Shown: one piece after another, positions 40,301-52,300 of the stretch
Position numbering within the stretch: the stretch's first letter is position 1
Layout of the letters: the number at the start of each line of letters is the position of its first letter
From: Undaria pinnatifida
Lineage: Eukaryota; Sar; Phaeophyceae; Laminariales; Alariaceae
DNA: 64,000 bases
NCBI GenBank assembly: GCA_012845835.1
Contig: JABAKD010000026.1
Span: 15,430,158 to 15,494,157, forward strand
Direction: 5' to 3'
Position numbers and translations under genes: made by a program
Notes under the pieces: model-generated
Seen by the model: only the letters and a program-made list of their open reading frames with translations
What the model was told of the DNA's origin: nothing
Database searches by the model: none

Positions 40301-43300
40301 GTAGCATGCGCGGGTCGATAAAATACATTTGATTTGTACGTGTTCTGGCTGCTGCTGGGGATCGTCGACCGAGGAATTTTCTCCAACACATTGTAAATGT
40401 CAGAATTTGGAGTTCAAAGTGAACAGCTTCCTCACGACTGCAAACGGGTTGCACCGAGAGACAGACTACATTGTCACGAGAGCGGTGAATTGGGCAGTAG
40501 TATATAGGCTTGAACATGGTGATACACTGCTGCGCTGGTGCACTTTGTAAGAGGGTTTTTGGTGTTCCGGCGGAGTGTAGAGCGTGTCTAGTCGGGATCT
40601 TGAGCAACATTACCTACTCGCCCTACCCTTGTCGTGGCGACGTAAGCTCTCCTCAACCTCTGTTGATCAATTATATGGGAAGCGCGGAATGATGCAAGCC
40701 TTGTCGCTTTTGAACTGCTCCATACCGTCTTCAGGAAATACGAAAATGCTAACCAATGAACAACCCTAGAGTCCAGGTATTATAGGACAACTATTATTGT
40801 ATATATTCTAAAACATATCGAGAGACACTGCACCTGTGAGATCGAGGGTTTCCTCGCGACTCCATTTTTCACGATGAGTGGTGCACACCGATCGTTCGTG
40901 TTGCGGTCTGTTCGCAACCGCATGCAGGATACAGGTCGACGACTCCACCATTCGAGCTAACTAGCACCATTCCCAACAGCGTTGTTGTGTGACAGTAATG
41001 CGCTCAGCCTTTGCTATTTAATCGTTCTGCTACGTTATGGGTGTTTCCTGCGTGCGTTATTTTTTTGTGCTTGGGCTCGGCGTCACTCGCAAGTGTAACC
41101 CCCCTTTTTCTATAAAATGTTTGATTTCTTGCCATTTCAAATGTTCGATACCAATCCGCCATGCAGTTTGTCGGGTAGACAGGGGCTGAGACGGAAAAAT
41201 CCTAATGGATTTTTGTCGGAGAAGTAGAGAGTCGCTCGTGTGCGAGTGGCTCAAATCCGGGAGGGAGAAAAATGGGGGTAATCCTCCCTCTTCCGCAGCC
41301 TTCCGCAGCCTTCGTCTTACAAGAGTACTAAGTTAATGGCTTTCACCGCATAGCTGGAGATGTCCCTTATAAGCTTCAGCACAGTCAGAGACACACCTTT
41401 GTCAACACCGCGTGCTACCTGAATCCAATCGTAAACTCAAAAACGTTTGGCGGCGTTACACTTGACCTCCATGTTCTGTTGTCTCCAAGGAATCTCCGGG
41501 GGAATGAGCTGACAGCTCTAGGAGAAGGGATCTTTGAGGGTACGCCGGCATTGGAGTACTTGTGAGTCACATTAACAGGTCCTCAAGTCAGACGGCGTTT
41601 GGCGAACCTCATCTAGTTCAGTAATCCCACCCTCCCGCTTTAGTAAGAGATGTTTTTTGAAGAGACGTACGCACGTTTCACAGAATATAACTGATGTAAT
41701 GGAAGTGACGATTCTCGAATTTGTCAGAGGTCACACCAAATTCTATAAAATCGTCATGATGGATGGACAAGCAGGTACGGAGTGGTCATGTTCACACACA
41801 ATACATCGCTAGAACGTGCGGGAAAAGATTTTTGCAAACTGCGCTACACCATGCTTGGCGATTTGAAAACGAAACCTCAACACCAGAATGCTTTTGATCC
41901 GCTGGACGGCCGGTCCTACGACAAATGTTGGTGCAGGAGCCTGCACGAAAACGACCTCAGCAGCCTTCCAGCGGGCGTCTTTAGCGGCACAGGCGGATCA
42001 CTGATTGAACTGTGAGTGGCGCCACAAAAACGGTTGCAGTGACCCCAACAGTTTTGAATAAGCTGCAATTACGAACTTGTATGACCGTCGTCTCTTCGTT
42101 CGAGCAGCGATGAACAGTTCAGGAAACTCTAACCGGGTGGACGGCGGCCCAGGGCCAATGCTACAGCAAGAAGCATTTTCCCATCTTCACTACCGTGTTT
42201 TTACCACACTCGCACGATGGACTCTGTATCTCATATACAACAATAATGCGGAAGGTTTTTTTCTTGGCGTCAGTTACAGGACGCTCGAACCAGGAGTCCC
42301 AAAAAATGTTATAAGGAGTGTTTTGATATGTTGCGCTCAAAACAAGTTGGTGGTTGTGGTTGAGATTGGCACGAATATCAAGGACACGGGAAAGGGGTTG
42401 TTCTAGTCAGGACGCTACTTGGTCATATTTAGAGCTTGGTCTTGCGGAGGCTGAGGGCCGGTCGCGCAACAATGGACCATAGCATTGGCAACCCTTACGA
42501 TCGCAAACAAAAAAATGGACGACATGTTAACACCGCAAAGAAGAAACGGGTCATCACGCGCGCGAATGACATCGAGACGCTGAAAAAGAAAGACGCCCCA
42601 GCCACTACCGCTTTGTCCTAGCCACCGGTAGGAGAATTTAATGTTTTTCTCGTAGAGGTACCTCGCTATCGATAGCATGTTAGGACCGCGAAAGTGCCAA
42701 ACTTTGCAACCGACGTAGCCTGAAGGTATGGCTACAGCGTGTTTGGGTCAATACTCTGTATTTACTTTCGTATGCGCGCGCGATTGGCTTCCATCTTTAC
42801 GCCCTCACTTAGAGGAATTGCCCGTGCAACGATATCATGCTGTTCATCCTGTCCACCTTCCCTACTACATTGCTCTTACCGCTGTGATCACATTTAAACA
42901 GGACGCTTCAGGAGAACAGCATTACGGCCCTGCCGGCAGACGTCTTCGAAGGAATGGTCAACCTACAGTTACTGTGAGCATCGCTCACGACCATGATCTA
43001 CTTGTGGATATAATCCCATCATAAGTATTATTGTGATCGCCTCGAGCTTGGTACGATACTAGATACAACAATTCTCACGATACATGCAGTTCAAAAGGCA
43101 CTACAATATACGGTTTTAAGACACGAGTATATACATATATGTACGCGATACGAAGCACTCGTAAGGTCGAACTAAGCGCGGGTGTCAGCACGAGTTTTCG
43201 TTGTGTACCATACCTCGGCGAGATCGCTCTAGGTGGATGATTGTTGAAAGCGTCGTGTCCTCGCTTGTAAATGATATGACCCGCTCCATCCCTTAATGTA

Positions 43301-46300
43301 CGTATTACACAATCGAACTCAATCGAGTGGACTCTGCGTCGAAGCCACATAGGGTGGAGTCGAAGGTAGTCAAAAGTAGCACGCTACGATAGAGGAATCA
43401 TCTACTCTATAAACGTTCTGCGGGCGATAAAGGTAAGGAGCTCTATCCCTTACCGAGGAACCTACTCCAGAAAAAATGAAAACACTGAAACTTGATGAGC
43501 AAGCCCACGGCGTGTGAGTAGCACATTAGTATTTTTTGGAGCTCAAACGCCATAGAAGCGTTGTTGTGTAGCGCTACGGTAATTCAATCGGAATTTTATA
43601 TTATCACCAAAATGGTTATAATCCTGTCGAAGCGTGCGTCATTGATTGGAATGATAAGAACGTACCAGATACACAGGACCGACGCCAAGGTAAGGCTGTC
43701 ACCTCTGGGGACCGCTATGTCGACCTCATTCAGCTTTGTACTCCACACCTTTTGCTGGAATAACACAATGCTTAAGTTCTATGTTGTTCACCAGCAGACG
43801 TGCGTCTTCTCACACGACAGATGGCAACGCTGCTCAGTGGGCGAGACATGTTACTAAAGAAACGGATCGTTAGATATATTCCCCCCGCGTTATCGCGACT
43901 CATAAGCTCTCTTTTTCTGCCCCGTCGTCCCTCGTCATGATTGGTTTGGTTGACTGGAAACGCAGGACCTTTCAATACAACGACCTCGTCGAGCTTCCCG
44001 AAAGCATCTTTGAAGATACGACGTCTCTGCAGACGTTGTGAGTTTCTTCCTAAAAGGTTTCCCACCACATTCAAAGCTAGTTTTTGCGTTCGATCAGTAT
44101 TAATCATCGATGCATTTCAGTTCCAACCATCGACCTTGACTTTAGGCGCCCAACATTTTGCAAAAATGAACACGTATTGGTCTATCAACGACGCCAACAG
44201 TTCGTGTACCTACTGGCGACCGGACGTACTTTTTTGGTGGCAGGTACACTGCTGTCCCAAAAACGTTTTTTCGGTCGATTGGAGAGTCTCCGAGTCAAGG
44301 ATCCACAATACATTTATGTTCACTCCCATGGACTACCTAGTTCATCTCAGAGGTTGAACGCGTACTGGTGTCGGTTTTTGGACGCTGAATACCCATTACC
44401 AAGCCTACATCTAGCAACGAGTGAACACCCAAAATGTTGATAAATAATCTCTGATAATAAAGCAACATGCATGGGAGCGTAGAGGTGCAACTTTTGTTTT
44501 TTCTTAGTATTCTCGCTTAAACATATATGTATATACGAAGTATAATATATCCGAAAACGTTTATTTTTTAGTGAACTGGAAGTGCACCTTGCTGTGGAGT
44601 AGACCGAAGAAAAGTCTAGACACCGACAAAATGGCATTGCTTTAACATTGCGGGAAAGTATTGTTAAGGAACCCCGTCGTTCGGACGATATTTCAGCCGA
44701 AGATCGTAGCACGCGTCCCATTTTGTCCGGGATATGGGGTAACCTACTGCAGCATAAGCCGGCTGGTTTTGCTGCGCTGCCATTCATTGCTACTCAGAAA
44801 ATGCAACAGTGCCCAGGGACACACAAAAGAACAAACTAACGAAATGCCCATTTTAGCAGCCAGACAGGGGGGGCGAGGGTTACTAAAACCAAGAAAAATA
44901 AAAAGTTGGTGAAATATAACGTCCAGTTTTTCCGAAGCGCGCAGAAAATCACAACTTGGCTTTTTTTTAGTCTCTTTTTGACCTTTGTAGGACTGTGGCT
45001 TTGGTTTCGCTTTTTTGTCGTGCTCCCCTGGGGTGCCGCATATAGATAGGGAAGATACATGATGATGTATATAACTTTTTCGCGTCGTCGAATACCAATG
45101 AAACAGACACTCACGAGCTTACCAAGGTCCACCAAAGGTTTCGTAATGAATGTGTCCCTTCTCTCCCAAATGCAAGAAATAAGTATACCGGGGTATATTT
45201 CATGACGCTATCCGTCACACTGGCATGATATTCAAAACGATTGCTGCACATATAGTATGCATAGGTTACGGTTGGGGCGGCATCGTCGTTTCACCGCTTT
45301 CTTCGGATTGGGGTTAGGGTTAGGTGTAGGGTTAGGGTTGGGGTTGTTCCACTTTTTCGCTTTGTGAAACGATAGAAAATAATTCGTCTGTTAAGTCAGG
45401 ATCCCTTCCACGCGCTTCCACAACACCTTTTTTCTCCGTGAAGTTACATTTTTCACCTCTGGCTTTGAGTGACTCCCCCGCGAGACACTCCACCTCAGAG
45501 CAAACGAGCCTTCAGCCATTTTGATTTTACGGAACACCATGACGGTGTAATGTCGCAACTCATAATGCACGCCTCATAATAATGTATAGCGATAAGAAAT
45601 AGAACAGGGGGGTCACTGGCGTGGGTGAACCAGTCTCACTCAAACGCCGTGGCCCACAAGTGTCACGCCCATTACCGTGGCATTGGTCACATATTGTACT
45701 ATAATAGCTATATGTGTTGTTATATCGTGGTACACAAGACATTATGGCTTATGCTGACGAATCGATCGTCATATCCGTGGACATTTGTTCGGTTTTTTTC
45801 CCGTAGGTACATTCACGGGCACGACTTTTCAACGTTGCCAGCGGGCATCTTCAACGGCTTGGCGGCCTTGACAGAACTGTGAGTGATTCCAGATATTTGT
45901 TTGGCTAGAAGAGATATTATTCTGGGATAGGGGTACAGTGGCCTGCAACACACATGCACAATTACACTGAAACGCTGATGTCCCTTGCTTTTCAATATAT
46001 CGGTCACTACCCCCAACCAGGAGACTGATGCAGAACCACTTGACCTCTCTCCCGGTGGAGCTGTTCGATGGCTTGGACACTCTGACCACGCTGTGAGTCC
46101 GTCTTAACTGTTGCACTTGGAACTGCAAGCTGTCTCTGTGAGACGGTGTTGGCACGACACGAATAGTTTGCTGACAGAGTTGTGATATTAGTACCTATTT
46201 TGTCTGAAACGGTGGGGATCCTTGACCGCTCAACCAAAACTCGTTGAGAAAAGGAAAAAATCAATAGTCTTCGTTCCATATTACCTAGTTCATGGAATAT

Positions 46301-49300
46301 TTTCATCCAGAAGTAGTTTTTCTGTTTTGTAAATCGGGTTTTAGGAAGAGGTCTTAGGTTCCCGAATTAGAGGAATCTCCAAAGAAAAGCGGGCGCCAGA
46401 ACACAAGTGTCAATTCCGACGACTCTAGAATATAATGTTCCGTATTGACATGACCGTATTGACATGACCGTATTGACATGACCGTATTGACATGACCGTA
46501 TTGACATGACCGTATTGACATGACCGTATTGACATGACCGTATTGACATGACCGTATGGGCATGAAAAAACAGATGGCAGATAGATAGTGTTTTCGTCGT
46601 CGAAGCACGTATCCAACAGAACACCTCCTTCGCTCGAAACATTGTTCACGCATGCTGGCTAAAATCTCTTCCTTGAAGCCGAACTATGTTGAACTATGTT
46701 GATCGGTACCTGCTATCTTCGTGCGAATATTCGGCACCTCAGTTATGCACAGAGATCACTGCGTCCACACTGAAATATATCACTGCTGCAGACTAACGGT
46801 ACGAAACATCCAAGTGTCACTTGATTTTACTCAACGTCAGCTTCTGGCCGCCAACCAGCACGAAGTGCAGTCGTTTTTGCGTGACAGAACCAATAGTCCC
46901 AAATAGTTCGGTCTCAAAACATGTCGCATCAACAATCGGTTGTGACTCCTGGTTCGGTAAGGTAGTCAGGTTTTGGGCAGTAATACAAACAAATCATTTA
47001 CGGAACTCCGGACATGGTCGGCATGATCGTCGACGTTTTCCAATGGCGTTCGCGTTGTACTTCCCCCGAGGTTTTTCAACACTTTCTGTTTAGTTGTTCA
47101 TATGTTGTCTTTATACATGTGCAAGTCGTCGGCATTGACTCGGGTAAGTCAGAAACCCTGGGACAAACAAGCTCCGTCCAAATGCAATACGCACCTTGTG
47201 GGCATATCAAAGATTAGCGGTGTTTGGAGGTCATTACAATTTCCTCCGAAATGGCCTGCCTCATGACTGTGCGTGACAGTTTCCGCTAAGGTAGCGGCTG
47301 GACCGTTTGCTGAAGTGTTTCGATGCATCGTTTTCTCTACCTATTGTGTGATTTATATGCAATCATTCGCGCCAGATTTGCATTGGTCACACGTGTGACG
47401 TGTGCCCAAAGAAAAGTCGTTGTTGTATTTCGAACCGCCCCTCGTGGTCTGACTGAGAGGTATACATTATGGTAATTTTAACCGCTGCCGTCGCATACCC
47501 ATGCAGATACCTGGACATAAATGAGCTGACTACCCTCCCGGCGGGACTTTTCGCTGGTGCGCCGGCGTTAGAATTTCTGTGAGTGGCTTGTCGACCACAA
47601 ACCGATCATGGAGGCTGCTTCGAGCTTCTAGTGTTGCCGTAGATGCATTGAAATTGCTGAGATCAATCCAGTTCGAATAGGACGTGAAAGAACGCCAGGA
47701 ATGAGCTCGTTATCATTCGGCACGCTAGAGACACGTGCTACGTTTGAAGTGTACTCTCTCACTTTCTGGGAGTCCTTGCTGTGACGAGAGACCCACTACA
47801 AACCCTAATCCGGCCGACGAGAAGGCCATCTAAGACGACTAAAGCCCCCCTGTAATGGGTGAAGAAAGAGGGGTACATTGGAAGTACACTAAAAGTACAT
47901 CGTAATTGTAACGACAGTCGGGGAGAGTTCTTACGTTCGGGACCACTCTCCATGTTGTAGTGTGCTCGTCGAAAAGGTGCTACACCGTTAGACCGCGACG
48001 CCTCTAGGTCGGCTTTGGTGATGATGACGAAGCACTCCTCCCGCTTTCAACGCTTCGGGGCACCAACCCAATGGTGGCCATGGGCTTCTTTAAGGGACGT
48101 TTCCATTCAGTGGCTCGGGGTCACTCGCGCGAGTGCCCCCCCCGTTCGGTGGGGTCTTAGGCTCCCTTGCTGTTTTTATCGTTCGATGTGATTTTGGAAT
48201 TGAATGGTTGGCTACGCCGCGTTAAGCAACTCGCCCGAACCGGTTGGTCAGTGAGGTACATAGTCGGTGGTGTTATTTATAGTACTGGGAAACGTTGTAG
48301 TGGAACACGGCGTATTATCATCTCCCCTACCAATTCCGTAAATTTTAACAAGGGGGTTCAGATTTACAGGAACGGGCTCCTCGTCGTCGTCGTCGCCTGC
48401 GAAGTTATTTTTTGTTCATGGCGTGTGTCTTCCTTCTTTGGCTTCCGCGGTGATATTGGGGCTTATTGGATAGTGCTGTTAGATTTATTTTGATGGCTGG
48501 TCAAATTCCAGGTCGCCAGTGAAGCATTTACCATCAGCCCCCTTCACATTGGTTTAAGCAAGGGAATCATTTTGAGGGAGACACCATGCAGCATCTCATC
48601 TGTTTTCGCAGGCGGCATCGGCCTGCTGGCGTTGGTTTGTCTGTCTGTGCATTGTTTTAATGTGTGCCGGCGCGTCCCGCATGGCCCGTTCTCTCCCACC
48701 GCCACACAGGGACTTGGACCAGAATGAAGGCCTTCAATGTCTACCTGCCACGTAAGATTGATCCTCACATGAATTCGCTCTTTGCGACTGTGTGCTCGTT
48801 TAAAAATGCATGAAGATACGGGTATAATTTACGGCTGTGATTCAACGACGTAATTAACGAATTGCGCGCTAATCGAACCATATGTATCTTCTCTGTTTCC
48901 CTGTTAAAGTTTTTCAGGGGCTTCGCCGTTTTCCCCCTCGTGCCATGGTGCGTTTGGCCGAACCAACAATACAACTAATAATGGTCCGTTGTGGAGAGGC
49001 CTACACGGAGGCATGATACGCATGCCTTACCCAGATATGGAGAGTAACGTTGAGGTCATAGTACCATAAAGAAATCTACGTCGCCTTGGTGGGGCCGATA
49101 TCATTTTCCACGTTAAACCGGCCGTGCTTGCTACGTGCCGATTGGTCCCTGCCGTGGATGTACCCACTCCGAACTTTAGACAAATGCTTCGTAAGGCTTT
49201 TTATTCTAACGAGCGCGGGGGCGGGGGGGGGGGAAATTTAGAGCACTCCCATTTTGCTGGGATACTAAACTCCATGTGTTCTGTGTCTAGGTTGATATTT

Positions 49301-52300
49301 CTACCCCCACCCCCAAGTTTTTCCAAATTGCAAGAATATTTTCCCTGTCAAATATTGTTCATGTTAAGTTTGTGTCGTACCGTCTTCGCATCTTATAAGG
49401 TCGTAGGGGAGGGGAGGACGGGTAATTGAAGCGGCAAAGACACGTTCTACTAGTGAGCTATAGGTAGTATAGTAGTATGATAGTAGTATGATAGTAGTAC
49501 GGTAGTGGCAGAGTAGTACAGTAGTATAGCAAGACGCGTGTTGCGGTAGAAGTGCACCAACCATTGTTTTTTGTGATGTTCCTTTTGGGGGGGGAGCTCG
49601 TATAGTAAGACGCGTGCTGCGGTAGAGGGGCGCCATTCAATGTTTTTTGTGATTTTCCTCTTTTTGGGAGGTCAGGACATGTCTTAATCCAAAAGCGATT
49701 TCGAGAAAGATGGAAACTAGTGGACCGAACAAAATATACCACGGCCTATTAATAGGAACAAAGCGAGAATCGTCCAAAAAAACAAATCGTCGTTTATTTC
49801 CCGACGATTGTACCGTCATTATTATTGGGAAAAAAAAACAGTTCAGACGAAAAGTCTTACCTCTATGGTAGCATGCATTTCTTTCCACTATATTCCCCTT
49901 TGTTGTATAGTCTACCTAGGCCATGGGAGTTTCCAACCGGTGCATGAAGCAGAAACGTTTTTCTCCAAATCAGTGTTTGGGGTTAAGGGGTCTCTAAACG
50001 CCTTTACAACTGGAAACCCGATATTTTTTGCAAAGTACTCGGGAATATTATAGGGAGGGGTTTGAGGGCTCTAAAGGGGTTAAGCTCTAAATGTGAAGAA
50101 CCTCTGTCGTAGCACCCAGCCACACCGCCACGGCGAGGGCGTTGGAAGACCTGTTGAAAACCTATTTAGCGGTATGTTAGCGAATACAGTTCGTGTACGC
50201 CTTGATTTTGCTTCTTGCGCCGCATTTACGTGCCTCCGTTCTGGAAATATATTGTACACCCACCGAAAACGTGGTAAGCCCGGGTGTAGAGAAAGGGACA
50301 GACTCCTAATACGTGGCGATGAACTGAAAGTTCCCCCCCCCTACACTCTGTGCGTTGCATCAACCCAACGCTTTCCGTTTGACACGTGGTGGTTCGGTGC
50401 CTACGCCAGAAATGCCAGACAGATTGCTAGACTTCAAAACAAACAACTTTCGTCACCTTCGAGTCATATATAAACTATGCTTTTGTCTCAAGTCGGTGCT
50501 TTTGTGTGACAACGGCTGTTCAATCTTTACGTACTGTATGAAGATCGCAGCGTTATGACTTTGTGCGCCATGTGTTCCAAAAAAATAGGTTTCAGCAACT
50601 TGCATTTCTCCCCCGTGTCAAGCTAAACTTATGTCGTCGTTGCCGTAGTTTGACGACGCCAAGTTCTGCTCGTGTATATTGCCTTGTTCGAAAACTGCAG
50701 AAACTCGGACTACATCGATCTCCCTTCGGATTTCGACGAGAGCGGCATATGCGGTAAGTTTTAATGCTGGCGCGCGATGTCGTATACAGCATTGAGAAGT
50801 ATATTAAGGCATGCATGTGTACGTGATACGTGATTCCGGACAGCGATGGACATGATACATGTGTACGGACGTTTGTGCACATCGTTTGAGCATTGTGGTG
50901 TTTGCGTGGTGGTAGACCCTGCGGTCAAACCGTACAACTGTCTAACGTCCAAAGTCTTCTTCTAGTTCGTGAATCTCACGGCAAGCTTGGTTCTATTGAT
51001 GGATGACTCCAGTGTATGATGTGACTCGAATTCCTAGTGAATGAGGGCAACATCAGGCGAGTTGTAGCGGAAACACGATACGACTTAAGTTGATGTTTTT
51101 AAGATGGCAGAGAGTCGACTACTTGATTGTTTGATTGTTCAATTCCTCGACAATGGCTATTTGTATGAATTCGTCGTTATTTAAGGATAATATTCATGTG
51201 CGCACGACCCAAACCACTCATCTTTGGGCGCAACCCAGCTTGGGAGAAGTCTTAAGCTTCACTTTCTTCTGCAGCATTAGTTTGGTGCATGTGGGTGGAA
51301 CAAGATGCCCTAGCACACACACTGGGCCTTACAAATTTTCATGTTTTTCTCTCCGGAGCTCTGCTTCATGCGTGTCATCTGTGGCTCAGCCACATTACCC
51401 TTCAAATGTTAACCACCTTGTTGTACTTTTATTTTTGTCGTTCCTGCGAAGAGTGCCCGGACGAAGCAACCTGCGACGAGGATGGGGTTCCTTGCGAGTG
51501 CCAGCCTGGAGGGGAGGGCTACAGCTGCGGTGTGTAATTTTGTTGAAGAACCCGGCTACGGTACCATAATTGATTTTCTTTTTGTGGAAAAAACTTTTAC
51601 ACTGTCACTCGCGCGAGTAGCACCTCTAGTCCTTGCTGTCCTACATTTTCTTGATTGTTATAATTGACGATGTCGATCCGCCCGCACTGGAATCGTAATA
51701 TACACTGCGCCAGCACAATCGCCTAGTGCATATTTTTTCTGTGACGCACCGAGTCACGCGCGTGAGTATGAAAGATGGGGTGCCCCACTTGCCGTGTTGC
51801 TTTGGCCCAAAATCGTGCCCGGGTCGGACCGGTAGAAGTGCAGGTTCCACGCCGACCGTAAGTCTGAAGCAGTTCTCCAAGCAGCTGTCAAGCGTACACG
51901 ATATAAGGTGATGCCGATGTCGTAACGTCACATTGCGCTGTGCAGGTACTGCGCAACAGCGCTCATGACAAGCATTGACTTCACGGAAAGTCACCCATTG
52001 CTGCTAACGCAGTTAGTGTAGAGTCCTGGCTACGATAAAAACAAAATACCAAGGCCAAGGTAGTAGCGGAGTAGCCCCACTATTATCACTACACACACCG
52101 TTTTGTGACAACTAGCACGATCGTTGGAGGGAAGTAACCGTTTAGACCAAATAGAACTGCGCGGCACCACACCTGTCGATCATAGGCAGGTGCGTGACGT
52201 TGTGTCTGGTACTACCGAAATATTGCCCAGAGTGCCGTTTGTATTGTCTTTGACCCTACTTTGTGTTTTGTTTCCTACCCAGGCATTGCAAGTGGTGTAA

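Noticed and set aside
46354-46653. Three overlapping frames of SIRSCQYGHVNTVM repeats
   Set aside because: A stop-free 14-bp minisatellite is open in every frame; not a protein.
50395-50475. ARLQNKQLSSPSS resembling the start of an LRR
   Set aside because: It stops after 14 residues, has one extra residue before the Leu, and no donor; likely chance.
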